Assembly: GCF_003945595.2 (NCBI RefSeq)
Contig: NW_024104096.1
Location: 2,909,501 to 2,973,500, forward strand
DNA from: Pipra filicauda
Taxonomy: Eukaryota > Chordata > Aves > Passeriformes > Pipridae
Length of the DNA: 64,000 nt
Direction: 5' to 3'
The notes beneath the pieces were generated by a model. The model was not told the origin of the DNA, ran no database searches, and was given only the letters and a program-made list of their open reading frames with translations. The position numbers and the translations under genes are program-made. Below, piece by piece: positions 1 to 13,300 of the stretch. Every line of letters begins with the position of its first letter. Position 1 is the first letter of the stretch.

Positions 1-40
1 AGGGAGGGTGCTGACCCCTTGGGGTGTGACTGGGTGTTAG

Positions 41-315
41 ATTCATAGAACCATAGAATGGTTTAGGTTGGAAGTGAGCTTAAAAATCATTTAGTTCCAA
101 TCCCTGCCATGCGCAGGGTTTCTGCCCACTAGATCGGGTCACCCAGGGCCCCATTCCAGGGATGGGGCATCCAAAACTTCTCTGAGCAACCTGTTTCTGT
201 GTCTCACCGCCGTCACGGTGAACAATTTCCTTCTAACATCTAATCTAAATCTCCCCTCTCTTAGTTTGAAACCATTCTCTCTTATCCTACCAAGGACATA
301 GACTTGCACTACAGG
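41..315 (-). repeat. CR1 LINE 3' fragment
   Basis: This is a 5'-truncated CR1 retrotransposon tail in reverse orientation. Its 3' tip is the degenerate attcatagaaccatagaatgg at the left edge. The reverse strand over about 139-300 reads the end of the CR1 ORF2 protein, with the family-typical pattern NGFKLREGRFRLDVRRKLFT followed by PSLE. It sits just upstream of the CRTAC1 CpG island. Stops and substitutions show it is old and inactive. Confidence 0.88.
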
Positions 316-464
316 GGTGCCCAGCTTCATTCCTTTTCCCACTCCTGTGCCCAACCCCCACCGCACCCAGGCCGGGGCAGGTCACTGGCTCTGCTTGCCC
401 GATCGTCCCAGCTGCGCTTGCAGGAGTTGGGGAGCAGTGCCCAGTCGCGCCCCACCCAGCACCC

Positions 465-960
465 ACGGGGTGACTGCAGCCAGCGGGGACATGCCCCCCT
501 CCCCGCGGCCAGCCAGCTCCCCCGACGCGGCTCCGGCGTCCCGGGACGCGACGCCCCTCTCCTCCTGGAGCCCTGCACCGCTGGCGGGCCCGGTGCCGTC
601 GGCGACGGTCCCCGATGCCCCCCCAAGCAGCACCGCGGGGCCGGACCTGGCGGCGGGCGGCCCCACCCCGCGCTCCCCATTGGCAGCGGCGCCCCCCGCC
701 CCGATCGCCGCCGCCGCCGCCCGCCCCTTCATAAAGCGCCGCGCGGCCGGACCGGCCCCGTCGGGAGCCGGGAGCGGCGCAGCTGGAGGCGGGAGCAGCG
801 GCGGGAGGCAAGGCGGCGGTGCGGGATGCGCTCCCGCCGCCGCGGGGGCGCCGGGCGGCCCCCCTGGCCCGTGAGTAGCGGTGTGGTTTTGCTGCTCCAT
901 GAAGTTTCCTGGGGACTCTGGGGCGGGGAGGGGCGGCGGGGGGCGGCTCTCGACTCCGGT
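465..960 (+). promoter_or_regulatory. CRTAC1: CpG-island promoter of CRTAC1
   Basis: A very GC- and CpG-rich block surrounds the first coding exon. A TATA-like cataaag at 730-736 lies about 90 bases before the proposed ATG at 826, so transcription probably starts around 755-790. No transcript data confirm the start. The long open frames on both strands here come from the GC richness and are not genes. Confidence 0.6.
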
Positions 961-3900
961 ACGGTCACCGGCCCGGGGAGAAGTTGGTGGAGGGCGGAGC
1001 AGGATCACAGGCAAGCAGCCTGTCCCCGAGACGTGGATGTGATGCGGAAGAGCGAGGCAGCAGGGAGCGGGATGGAAGGATGCTGGGCTGGGGAGGACCG
1101 TGCTCAGGAGGCTGGAGCAGTGATGGGGGAGTGTGTGCTGGGACTGGGGAGCGCTGGTAGGGGCAGCAGGGTGGTGGACAGCGCCTCTTTATAGTGGCGC
1201 TTGTGCTTGGTCGTGACTGAGCCTGGGGACGAACTGGGGGCAGTGAGCAGAGGGGTCCAGCCATATACTTGCCTGCATGGGAAAGGGCTGGCTGCGTGCT
1301 GGTGAGTCTGAGACCCCAAGGACCTGGTGTCCCTTTGGGCCCAGCTCAGAGGCTGAGGTGACTACTCATCTCCACACTGCATTAGCTGCTGCTGGCTGAG
1401 CCCCAGCCTGCCAGGGCCGGCACTGAGGAGTCCTGCATAGGAGGAACAGGCTCCAGCAGCGAGCAGACGTAGCAGCAGGACCTGGGCTCACAGGCTTTGG
1501 CTGGAGCAGAGGCACTGCAGGGTCTGGGCTGCTTGGGGCTGAGGTGCTGTGGAGGGGGCACTGCTGGCACTCCTGGGCAGCCCAATTGTGGGAGAGGGGC
1601 TGCTGGGTCTGTGGGACATCTACCCGTCCTCTGCCCTGACAGGTACAGCTCTGACAGCCTGGTAATAGCAGGAATGGGAATATGATGTTACTGGGGCACA
1701 TATAGCATGATGGCATGAGGTGCTGTGATGTTGCCATGTTGTCACTGCTTTGGGGGGCCTTTGGGGTGCAATGAGGCCCCTGCTGCATGATGTCAAGTAA
1801 TGTCGTAGAGGTGCTGGAGGTGACTGCGGACTGGGGTGGGATGTTGCTGCAGTGGTGGAGCATGACATCACTGGGGTGCATAGTGTGGAGGGCAGCAATG
1901 TCACGGTGGCATGTAGGATGGGGTGGCTGCACGGTGAGCCAGCTCCCACTCTCCCCATGATGTGGATCAGGGGCTAGAGATATGCATGTGGGTACAATGA
2001 GGAGCCCCAGGAACAGCATCTCCCCAGTCATGGTGAAGAGTCTGGAGCACAACCACCTACCTGCTTCTTGGCTCCCATTCCAGTCCTATTCCACCCTCCC
2101 TGCAGGGCACTGTCATCCACAGCAATGCGTGGGAGCAGATGAGCCTTATGCACTGCATCCTGGCCCTGGAGCCAGCACCCTGCCCCTGTGCTGATGGACT
2201 GCACCCTGCATGGGTGCCCATGGCATCCACCCACTGCCTCTACTCCTGCCTGGCACCTTGGCTTTGTGTTACCAGGTTTAGCCACACTGAGCAAACACCC
2301 TGGGATGACCACAACTCCTGAGGTGACCTTGCCACCAGATGCCACAACACAAGCCAGGACATGGCTCTGCTGGGACAAGATAGACTGAGGTCTGCCCTGC
2401 GTGCAAACAAAACCCATTAGCTTCAAACATCAGGTGGAGCTTCATGCCAGGGCCTTGGTGCTATCAGCAGCACGCTGAGAACCATGAGGCCTTTGTGCAT
2501 GCAGAGCCTGAGCCTCCCTCCCTCTTCCCAAAATGGTCTGGCTCCGGGCTGTACATCCCTTTCCCATGGCACCAGTCACTGGATCCACTGGGAAAAGTCT
2601 TTTGTCTCCAATCAGGAACATTATTTCCTCCTGGAAAAGCTCCATCCAGCTTGGAGGGATTTCAGCTGCAGCTGGATGAGGTGATGGGAGTATCTGGGGA
2701 ACAGGCCAAGCTGTGGGGATGGGAGCTGGAAGGGGGAAAGACAGGGAGAGGCCTGCCAATGGCCTGGGGACAGCCACCCATTGCCTGGCTGTGGCTGTGA
2801 GGTGGCGCTGCCCTGCAGGGCCGGGGGCTCGTGTGGCAGCCCTGCACCCGCACGTCCGCAATGCGGGCGGCTCTCCCACATGCTTACACTGGTGAGCCCA
2901 GAGTGGGACTGTGGCAAAGGCTTCTCTTCCTCCCTGTCTGGCACTGCGGAGTGACACCCAGGGACACCCAGTGACACCCAGGGACAATCCAATGAACCCC
3001 TGTCCCCATCACATATGTCTTGAATGGAGCATCTGCACCAGGGAAAGACCCAGGCTCCTGCCCCTGGAGAGCAGGACTGGTGCAATGGGATGCAGGGCTC
3101 TGGGTGTGCTGGGCAGTGGGGTTGAAGTTTCCTCTGCAGCTAGAGGACAGCCTCTTTGTGCCCAGACAGGTGGGCCTGAAAGCTATTTGGTTGAGTCAGG
3201 GGAGTCCTGGTCCCCCAAAGAGCTTTGGGACCATTCTCATCCCCAGAGGAGGCAGCAGCAGCAAGCTGTTGTCCACAACCTGGTGGGTCTGCCAGGATCT
3301 AAATCTGGGGTACCTTCCCCTCCCCAAGGTGGGCATATGTGGTACAATGCAGCTGCCACAGCTTCCTTTGCTTGCTGTCAGAGTCCAGTGGCATGGGGAT
3401 CAGCTGGCAGAGGGCTCATTCATCTCTGTACCCATGCCAGTTTTGGGGAGGGTCTGTTCCTGGCTGGGGGGAGCAGTCCTGCCCAGAGGGATGTCATAGT
3501 CACATGAAGCAGTGTCTCCCACCTTGAGAGGTGCCCCAGCCATCCCTCCAGTTGGTGAGAGTGGGACAGGCTGGTTTTTCTGGGTTTTATTCCAGCTGGA
3601 GCACTGGCATGTGCGTTCATGCCCATAACCTGGGGATACACAGCTGGTTGCTGGGCTCTTCCCCTCTGGATGGGATTGCCTGGCCTGGGGTGAGGGGTGG
3701 CCCTCCTGATCACCTGTGCTACAGCCAGCTCCAAAATCTCCGCAGCCTTGCCAGCAGTGCTGGCAGACACTGTCCTCCGCAGTCCAGGTTAATTGAGCCT
3801 CTCCTCCCAGTCTCCCATTCTTCCCAGCATCTCCTTCTCAGGGCCGCATCCCTGTGCAAAAACCTTCCCTGGCCAGGCTGGAAGGAGCTCACCCTGCAGA

Positions 3901-6900
3901 GGTACTGGGAGGAACAGTACCAGCCGGCTGGGGAAACTGATGCACATGGAAGTCACCTGGCAGAGTATCCTCATGTTCTCCCCATGGCCTTCCCCAGCTC
4001 TGGAAGACCAACTAGACAGAGAACAAGTTCCTCAGCCTGGTGAATGCCTGCTTCCTCTGGTCCTACCAAGGGAGCAGTGATTGGTATTGTGACTTGCCAG
4101 GAATTTGGATGCCAATGGCCCCTTGGGGCAGAGCAAGCTGAACCTGAGCCCAGCTTTGTCAGCATCCCACAGCCCTCCTTCTGCTTCCCCAGTCCCTCCC
4201 ATGGGTTGTACTCCTGCTCAGCCCCAGCCTCCCCAGTCCCTCCCAAGGCTGTACTCCTGCTCAGCCCCAGCTCACTGGTCTTGTCCCAGGGAAGCCCTGA
4301 AGGTGAGCACCAAGGGGGTTCTGTGCACAGGGATGCCAGAGCTGTTGCAGTGCCAAGGGGTCAAGGGGCAGGTGATGTGGCACAGGTTGGTGTGATACAG
4401 CAAGGGGTGGAAAGAGAGTGTCTCCTGTGCAAAGGCAATGGGGCTGCTTGGGCATTGTGCATTGTGGAGCGGGGTCTCCTCCTGAAGCTGATGAGCTGCA
4501 GGTCTCTCCCAGGTGTCCAAGATGCTGGCACTGTGCCTACTGTCTCTGGCCTGGTTCAGTGAGGGCTTCCAGCGCAGCGAGCCCATGTTCACAGCCGTCA
4601 CCAACCGCCTCCTCCCACCTGACTACGACAGCAACCCCACACAGCTCAACTATGGTGTGGCTGTCACTGACCTGGATGCCGATGGTGACTTCGAGATTGT
4701 GGTGGCAGGGTGAGTGGTGCACTAGTGCCTCAGTGCCAGCAGGACCTGGTGGCCCTGCAGGGCCAGGAAGTCCTCCCTCTTCTGTGGGCTTGTGGCTGGC
4801 TGGGTGGTTGTGCACAAAGCAGGGTGGGGGTCTGCGTGTGTGTGTCTATCTGTCTGTCTGTCTGCATGCGCACCCACATACGGTATTGGTGCCAGCTGAG
4901 TGCCTGTGTAGGACCATGTGAGTGCCCCCATCGGTCCCCGCTCTGGGGCAGTGGCAGCTGCCCAGGAGCTGGGGTCCACCCTGCAGTGCAGAGCCAGCGT
5001 GTCCCCAAGCTGTCTCAGCTCCACTGACAGGACTCAGCGCTCTCCAGAGATTCAGTTAATTGGCTGGAGGTTTTTTATAGCCCTTTATTGGAGTGATAGC
5101 TGGGAAGGGCTGGCAGGAGCTGGGGAGGCAGGGAGCCGTGTGCTGTGCTGCCAGTGCCCAAGTAGGGCTGGACACAAAACAGCTGCTGCCAGTGGGTCAC
5201 AGACAGCAGGGACCATGGTGCAGGCTCTGTGTGTGTGTGCTGGCACGGCTGTGAGCTGCCGCTGAAGGGTGTTTGTGTAGACACCACCACTGTCATCCCC
5301 AAACAAGGCTTGCACACACAGGTGTGCCCACCTGGAGAGTGTCCCTTACCCCAACGGCTCCCATCCAGCAGGATGGAGGCACAGCGGTGGCAAGCAGAGT
5401 GTAGCCCTGCTGCTGCTCTGAGCATCACCCTGAGGCAGGAAACCATGGGCAACACTGAGGACTCCAGAGAGGTCTGGGCCACTACTCCCAGCCATGCTGA
5501 GTCAAGAAGCCAGCTGGGGTTTTGTAAGCAGTCGTGGTGCCCGTTGTATAACTTGTTTACTGGTGCGTCGGGCAGGAACGGGCGGGGAGCCAGTGGTACG
5601 CACCTTGCTGAGAGGATTTGCCTTGTGTGCCCATTTCCCTGCCCTGGGAAAGGGCTGCAAGCAGGGACCTGCACGTCATCCTGCCCTGCCGGCTGCCTGG
5701 CCCTCACCACTGCCCTGGTGTTGCCCTGTGGTATGCAGGCCAGGTGGACATGGGATGCCTGACACAGCCCTTGGCCTCCACAGACCATGCAGGTCTCTGC
5801 AGTGCCCATAACAGGGAAAATCTGACTTCACACCCAGTGTCCCCTTTAGGATGGAACAGGGGCTTTCATCCTGTCCCCAAGCCTCAGGAAGCCATCCCCC
5901 CTGCTCACACTCACAGGTACAATGGCCCCAACCTGGTGCTCAAGTATGACAAGGCCCAGGGGCGGCTGGTGAACGTGGCAGAGGATGAGCGGGGCTCCCC
6001 ATATTATGCGCTGCGGGACCGTCAGGGCCATGCCATCGGTGTGACAGCCTGTGACATCGATGGCGATGGCCGTGAGGAGATCTACTTCCTCAACACCAAC
6101 AATGCCTTCTCTGGTGAGTCCCACTGGCAGTTGTGCCCCGAGCCCCCAGCATGGCTGCCCGCGACCTTCGGTGCATGAGGGATGTGTGCGGGCTGGAGTT
6201 AATTTCTCAGTTGAGTGGCTCCATTGATTGATGGCAGCACGGGTGGGACACTGAGCCCAGTCAGCCACCGAGTCAGCACTTCCAGCTGCCTATCGCCCTC
6301 CCGGCAGCACCCCAAGCAGGACAGAAGCTTCCCCACCACCCCCAGGGCTGCCCTGGCACAGGGACCCTGCACTGCAAATCCCCCCTGTGCCCTGCAGCAG
6401 TTGTGCCCCTCTGTCTTGTGGCTCTCCTGTGCCTGCTGAACCAAATCAAGTCTAATCCTGCCCTGCTGGTGCTGTCCCAGTTTCTGGCATGACTGTCATG
6501 GGGAAAAGACCTAAGTGCCCCAATCTGGCACTGGGAATCCCCAGAGCTCCCTGGCTTGGTGCTTCAGCCTAGCTCTGCCCTGTGTCCCTGACCTCCAGGC
6601 AGCAGATCTACCTTCCTGATGCTCCTAATTACCCGGGCTGGCGGTGGCTGCCAGCACACCTGTCCCTAAATCAGGCGCTGCCATTGCCGCTGTCACAAGC
6701 AGTGCAGCTCGCTGCCTGTGCCTGGCACTGAATCGATTCTTTTTTTTTCTCTTTTACCTTCCTGGGGATGATCTACAGGGCTGCACCCCATTGGGACACA
6801 TTTTACCTTAATAAGTTGATTCTTCTGTGTGTCTCCAGGTGGCCCTTAAGGGTCATGGGGGCTCTTGCAGCAGCAGCCCAGCCCTGGGCACTGCAGGGGG

Positions 6901-9900
6901 CTGTGGAGACAGCAGAGGTTTGGGATGCTCTGCGAAAAGTGTACCTCCTCCACAGCCTCCCCTGCTGCAGGGCCCCCTCCCCAGAAGGAGGTGGGATGCT
7001 GCAGGCCACTGACCCGTACCCCTCTCCAGGCATGGCCACCTACACAGACAAGCTCTTCAAGCTCCGCAATGGGCGCTGGGAGGACATCCTGAGCGATGAG
7101 GTGAACCAGGACATGGCTAGCCGCTTTGCTGGGCGTTCCGTTGCCTGCGTGGACCGGACGGTGAGCAGGCAGGGCTCTGTGGGCAGGGGCATCTCTGCTC
7201 CCTTCCCACCCCCAGTCCCCTCCAGTGGAGTCCTGGGGGACCACTTCCCTTGCTAACCCCATCCCACCCCTGCCAATGGGGCCAGGGGTGCCCCCCAGCA
7301 GCCTGTGACTGGCAGGGCTGGCAACTCCCCCAGCCGTGGGGACCACGGATGCCTGTCCACATGGTTGCCACCAGCTGATAAACTTGCCTGTCGAGGTGAT
7401 TTATGCTCCTGTCACCTGCTCGCTCTTCTTCCTCCTCCTCCAATGGTTTATTTCCAAATGATTATCACTAAATCGGGGTGCAGCTGCTGCATGGGACAAG
7501 GAGGGCGGTGGAGACTGGGAGGACCTGGCACACCAGAGATGCTGGGGGGGTAGCGTGCCCCATGCCAGCACTGTGAGCCTGTGGACCAGAGAACTTCTGA
7601 AGGAAAAAGTGCACATACCCACTCCAGGGTTGTTTTGCCATGGGCTTTGCAGAGCTCTTGCTCAGAACACAGTAGCAGTGCCTGCTCCCACAGAGCAATG
7701 AGGGCATCCACGGCAGGGATCCTGTGGTCCCCGTGGAGATGGGTTTTGGGTGGCTGGGTACTGAGGTGGTGCTGCTGGCTGCAGGGCTCCGGAAGGTACT
7801 CCATTTACATCGCCAACTATGCCAGCGGCAATGTGGGCCCCCATGCCCTGATTGAGATGGATGTGGCTGCCAGTGACCCCGCCCGTGGTGTCGTGGTGCT
7901 GGTGGACGTGGCTGCCCAGGCTGGCGTCAGCAAGTACACAGGTACCCGGCAGCTGTGGCCCCGTGGAGGGGACGGTGCACTGCTGGGCATGGTGAGCGTG
8001 GGACCCCGCTGTGGCGGGGCTGTGCAGCCGCGTATTGGGCTGCCTGACTGCCCCATCTAGTGGCAGCCCCGGGGCCGGGGAAGGTATGCACACCTGGCAG
8101 GACCCCCGTGCCCGCCATCACTTGGGCTGATCCCTCCAGACCTCGCAGCATCCACAGGGAACTTAGTGGGGCTGTAGGCACAGGAGCGGGGCAGCGGGGA
8201 GTGTGCCAGCCTGTGCCTCATGCTACCCCATCGCCACGGGGACCGCTGCATTCCCCAGTGATAAATTGTCACTAATTAGGAGTGTTGTCACCATGGCGAT
8301 GGCAGTGATTAGGGTTGGGAGTAAAACAACCGGCTTCCAGGCTCAATTAGCTCCTGATGAGAGGGATTGGAGGTGGGCAAGGAGGGACACCGGCAGTGGG
8401 AAGGAGAGGTGGGGCTCGGAGCACTGGGTGGGAAACACTGAGGGAACACGGGGAGCACAAACACCTCTGGGGCAGCTGTCCCCTCACTCCCGGGCTTCTG
8501 TCTCTAGGGGGCCGTGGAGTGGCTGTGGGCCCCATCCTGAGTGACAGTGCCTCTGACATATTCTGCGGTAATGAGAACAGCCCCAATTTCCTCTTCCACA
8601 ACTGGGGGGATGGGACGTACAGGGACGTGGCGGCTGCTGTGGGTGAGTAGAGGGACCCTGGAGGAGCACCCAGACTTTGGGGACCTAGGAGCAGGCTGGT
8701 CCTGCCTGTCCCTGCGTGCACAGGATGAGTGCAGGGTGGAGGGACAGCCTTGAGGACCCAGAGCCCCACTAACCACCGGGCAGGGGGTGATGTGCATTGG
8801 GGCATCCGTCAGCACAGGGGTGCAGCCCTGCGCATGGGGGACCTGTCTGGGTACCATGGGGCACATTCCGGGAGGCAACCTGGGGTGAAGGAGGCAGGGA
8901 GGGGTTCCCGTCTCCCCCTGTCCCCTTGCGGTTCCCCAGGGCTGGATGACCCCTACCAGCACGGACGCGGTGTGGCGCTGGCTGACTTCAACCGTGACGG
9001 CCGAGTGGACATCGTCTATGGCAACTGGAACGGGCCGCACCGCCTCTACCTACAGAGTGGAGCCCCTGGGCGCATCCGATTCCGGGTGAGGGCTGGGGCT
9101 GGGATACACCCACCGATGGCTTTGCCATTGAGCCACCGCAGCCAGGAGAGCTTTTGAGCCCCAATTCCCAGTGAGGAGGGGACCCGAAGAACCAAAGCAG
9201 GACCCAGTGTCCTGCTTCCTGTGCCCATTGTCACGCCATGCCCATCCCTTGTGCAGGACATCGCCACCCCCAAGTTCTCCATGCCATCCCCCGTCCGCAC
9301 TGTCATTGCAGCTGACTTTGACAATGACCAGGAGCTGGAGGTTTTCTTCAACAACATCGCTTACCGCGGCTCCTCTGCCAACCGCCTCTTCCGGTAGGAG
9401 CCCGGTGGGTACTGGGGGAGCTGGGGAGCCTGCACCCTGCTCTGGGAGACAAGCAGCCCTCACACCACAGCCAGGCTCACAGAGCTCTTCTCCAGCAGTG
9501 CCACGGCTCAGGCTCAGCTAATAAAAGATGCCGTGACTGAGCCCTTCCCAGTGTCATTACCAGCCACTACAATCGTGCCTACAGCAGCCCCTGGGGTCCC
9601 CAGCACCGCTGATTAGCTGCTGTGTGGAAGCTTGTTCTTGACTCCTGTTAATTGTGAGGGTCAATTCCTTATTACTGCTGTGTAGCACCTCCTTGCCCGG
9701 TGTGTGGGGTGGTGGGAGATGGTTGTCTACCCGTGCTTGCACTTGTGGGTGGGTGGAGGGCAGTGGCTTGTCGAGGAGTCCTTTGGAGACATCGCCAGCT
9801 CCTGGAGTGTTTGGAGTTGGTGCTGCTACTCTGCAGTTCAGAATCACAAGCTCTCATGAAATTCCTGTTGCGCCTGCATTGAGTGGGGACGTGCCAATGG

Positions 9901-12777
9901 GGGACAGATGCATCGCCATCCCCACTGCATAGCCACCAGGGCTGTCACCTCTACCATGATTCTGCAGGAGGGTCAGACACTGCCCAGGAGGGTTCTGAGT
10001 ACAGCAGAGAATGGCATTAATACCCTGTGTGTGTTTGGCAGGCTCATCCGCAGGGAACACTCAGACCCCATCGTGGAAGAGCTGAATCCAGGGGATGCAC
10101 TGGAGCCTGATGGACGGGGCACGGGTGGGTCCCCTTGGCTCTGCTGGTGGAGGTCCATGTGCCACAGCTCTGCCCGGCACCTTCTATGACTGGGGATGCT
10201 GCATGGCTGGCTGAGTCATCTGCCTGCTCCCCACCAGCAGGCTGGAGCTCCCATCACCCAGGAATGGCCCCATGCTTTCTCCTTCCACCCATACCCAACT
10301 AACAGTGCCATCTCTAGTTCCCCTGGGATTTGCTCTTGGGGGGCTCCTTCCTGGGTACCCACTGTTCAAAGTCACCCTCTGTATTCGAGAGAGGGTGAGG
10401 CAGTTTCCTGTATCCCACAACCCTCCAGGCATTACCTGTCCCCTCCACTGCCCAGGATGCTGACACACCTGACTGCAGGATGTCACCCACACAGAGACAC
10501 TTACTCCTACATTGGAGTCACTCTATCTTCCCTATTGCTCCTGCATGGCCAGGAATGCTGCTGTTGCCTGTGGAAGGCCGCACCAGCAGCAGGGTGTAGC
10601 GGTGGGAGATGTGGGGCCTGGCCCTAGGCATGACATGATCCTGTCCTTGCAGGAGGTGCAGTGACAGATTTTGATGGCGATGGGATGCTGGACCTCATCC
10701 TATCCCATGGTGAGTCCATGGCACAGCCGATCTCCATTTTCAAGGGCACTCAGGTGAGTCAAGCAGGTGGTCCTTGCGTTGTCCCCATCCCTTTTGTTGC
10801 TCCCAGCTCAGTCTCCTTGCTCCCTCCTCCCTTGCAGGGCAGAAGCAACAACTGGTTGCGAGTCATTCCCCGCACCCGCTTCGGGGCCTTTGCGCGGGGG
10901 GCCAAAGTGGTGCTGTTCACACGACGCAGCGGGGCCCACCTGCGCATCATCGATGGCGGTTCGGGGTATCTCTGCGAGATGGAGCCTGTGGCACACTTTG
11001 GACTGGGTGAGACAGAGGGTCAAGGGGCTGCCTTCACCCCCAGCCTTCCCTGGCACTTCCCTGGGCAGGGTCCATGTCTGCTGCTCTGTTGTCCTGCAGC
11101 ACAATAATCATCCATGCCTGTCACCCTGGGTATGGTGGGCTCTGTGGGAGACTGAGCAGGGTGCCCAGCTACTGCAGCTCTGCTGCAAGGGGCAGCTGCC
11201 CCCTTCCCCACCCTTTGTCTGCTACTTTGCTCAGACACTAGGGCTTTCCCTGTGTTTTAGCCCTCCTCTGGCTCAGTATGGCCAGCAGCCAAGCCCACAG
11301 GAGTGTATTTCTGGCCCTTGGCAGATCATCCCATTGTCCTCACCTACACCCCTTGGACTACATCCGTGTACATGGGCTGTCAGCATGAGCACCTGGGGCC
11401 AGGCTTGGGGAGCAAGGAGCATTTGGCCCTCCCATCCCTACCACCCCACTGGCCTCCTTTCAGCCCCTGCCCACCCTGGAGACCCCCCCTTTGATGGGCT
11501 GCCCGCCTGCAGGGCATGATGAAGCCAGCAGCCTGGAGGTGACCTGGCCAGATGGCCGTGTGGTGTCACGAGCTGTGGCCAGCAGTGAGACCAACTCTGT
11601 CCTGGAGGTCCCCTACCCCCTGGATGTAGAGGAGCCACTCATACCTGCCCCGCTGGAGGTGAGGGCTGGGTGTGGGTGCAAGGCGGGAGACTTTGGGGAC
11701 AGGAATGAGAGGTTGGGCTCTGCTGGTTCTGTGGCTGTCCAGGGCTGATTCCTCCCCATCCTGGCGGTCTCTGCTTCTCCCCAAATGCAGTGCGGGCAGG
11801 GATTCTCCCAGCACGAGAATGGACGCTGTGTAGGTGAGTGGCTGCTGGGGGCACAGGTGCGCCTGCACCCGGGATGCTGCAGCATGGCCCCAGGGGGGAC
11901 ACAGGGACATCATTCTGTGGCTGCCTGCCACATGGCTCAGTGCCAGGTACAGCTGTCTGCTTGGCACATAGCCTGGGGACAGGGCAGCAGCACGGCTCCA
12001 GAGGGGGACCGTGGTGTCACAGGGAGCAGCGAGAGCGCTGTGCTGTGGCGGGAGGCATGGCTGGCATGTGGCAGGCATTGTACTGGAGCTACGAGCAATG
12101 AAGGGGTGTCAGGGATGCAGCAGGGTGGCTGTGGCCATGCTGTGAACCTCCTGGGTGGTAGACATGGCTTATGCATGGCTACCACTGGGGTGATCATCCA
12201 GCATGTACAGGGGGAACTGGAGGGGCCATGGCTGGGAGTCCCAAGCTCTTTGCCCAGCCATCTAATGCTGAGGACTCTCTTGCAGACACAAATGAGTGCA
12301 CTGAGTTCCCCTTTGTCTGTCCCCGGGACAAGCCCATCTGCATCAACACCTATGGCGGGTACCGCTGTCGCAGCAACAAGCGCTGCAGCCGGGGTTTTGA
12401 GCCCAACGAGGATGGCACAGCTTGTGTGGGTGAGTGATGGCTGGGACACCCTGACCCCATGCCAGCTGGCAGCAGCCCCAAAGCACCACCTTGGGATGGT
12501 GCTGCACCCCTGATAAAAGCCTGGCCACATTCTGCAACTTGTTAGGTGGCTGTCCAGCCACCTCCACCCTGGCTGTGTCTGTTCATCCTGTGCCTCGCAC
12601 TGAGTCACCACTGACTCCCCTTCTCTTTCTCTTTGTTTTTCTCTCTTGCTCCTTCTCTGTGCAGCTCAAGTGGCCTTTTTTGGGGGATACCCCTCTACTG
12701 GGAGCTGGCCCAGGCTCCCCCACAGTGCCCTCCTCCCTCTAGTTCTCGGACTCTACCTTTGCCTCTATGCACTTTAA
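826..12777 (+). CDS. CRTAC1: Cartilage acidic protein 1 (14 shared exons plus hydrophobic tail)
   Basis: Secreted integrin-alpha/FG-GAP-type extracellular protein. Coding exons: 826-870, 4513-4709, 5917-6113, 7030-7160, 7785-7941, 8508-8642, 8940-9085, 9257-9393, 10042-10124, 10653-10753, 10838-11006, 11513-11658, 11791-11833, 12286-12429, and tail 12665-12777. All junctions have GT/AG borders and compatible phase, giving 1944 nt (647 residues), close to the mammalian tail form. In order: an Arg-rich start and hydrophobic signal peptide; FG-GAP/VCBS-like repeats with Asp-rich loops (DLDADGD in exon 2, DIDGDGRE in exon 3, DFNRDGRVD in exon 7, DFDGDGMLD in exon 10); an ASPIC/UnbV-type region in exons 11-12; and an EGF-CA domain starting DTNEC in exon 14. 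The start at 826 gives a phase-0 exon that joins the signal-peptide exon. An internal Met at 4522 is an alternative start. Identity is strong; the first exon is the least certain part. Confidence 0.93.
871..4512 (+). other. CRTAC1: CRTAC1 intron 1
   Basis: The largest intron of the gene. It begins gtgagt and ends in a pyrimidine tract plus cag before 4513. I see no exon, RNA gene or recognisable transposon inside. The scattered open frames on both strands lack homology and splice logic. Confidence 0.6.
4832..4868. repeat. TG / TCTG microsatellite in CRTAC1 intron 2
   Basis: A short (tg)n run passes into four tctg units and then alternating purine-pyrimidine sequence. It is a simple repeat in intron 2 with no other content. 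Confidence 0.8.
8255..8365. promoter_or_regulatory. Possible intronic regulatory element in CRTAC1 intron 5
   Basis: This part of intron 5 departs from the surrounding GC-rich sequence. It clusters homeodomain-like cores (ctaattag, caattag, gtgattag) and two ttgtcac motifs within about 100 bases. This is motif reading only; no conservation data were available. Confidence 0.25.
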
Positions 12778-13300
12778 TCCCTGCCTGTAACATGCCAGAG
12801 CAGCCTTGGTGGAAGGACCAGCTGGCTTCTGCCTGTCTCTCTTTCTCTCTTTTTCTCCATGTCCAACTGCCCTCGAAGCGCTGGCTGTGACCTATCGGGG
12901 TGACCTGCAGTGGGACAGGCACGGACCTGGCTGTCCCATGCACCGTCGCTGGGAAAGCAGCCCTGGGGCAATGCAGCAGAGCCCCTTCCCCAGCATCCCA
13001 CTGCCCCAGTGCTGCTCCTGCCACGCTGGCACCTCCCAGGTGGTCGCTTGCTCCGTCGCCTCAATACTGTACCATGTGCCTGCTGGTTTGGCCTGCGACG
13101 TGTGTGCTTTGCCTGCCCCCTCCTCGGCGGTGGGGACCACCTCCCCAGCCCTGGCAGAGGAGGGTCTCCCCAGTCCTGCAGGGGCAGGACCCTCCTGCTC
13201 TGTTTTTTAATGTATTGACCCTACTGTTTGGAGTCGGACCCTGCTTAGTCTTCCAGCCCTTCTCCCAGAGAACTCCCCAATAAACTATATCCCATCTATT
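12778..13300 (+). terminator. CRTAC1: CRTAC1 tail-form 3' UTR and poly(A) signal
   Basis: Non-coding sequence after the taa stop at 12775-12777 ends in a canonical aataaa at 13279-13284. This would end transcripts that use the hydrophobic tail exon. Confidence 0.7.

Noticed and set aside
287..1264. Several long open frames on both strands around the first CRTAC1 exon
   Set aside because: They follow CpG-rich composition, have no recognisable domain, and overlap one another. Only 826-870 fits the splice model.
1366..3507. Frames of 130-230 codons in CRTAC1 intron 1
   Set aside because: No homology or domain logic; low-complexity Pro/Ser/His translations typical of GC-rich avian introns.
9520..9526. 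aataaa-like site inside CRTAC1 after exon 8
   Set aside because: It lies in an intron between well-supported exons, so there is no reason to call a transcript end.
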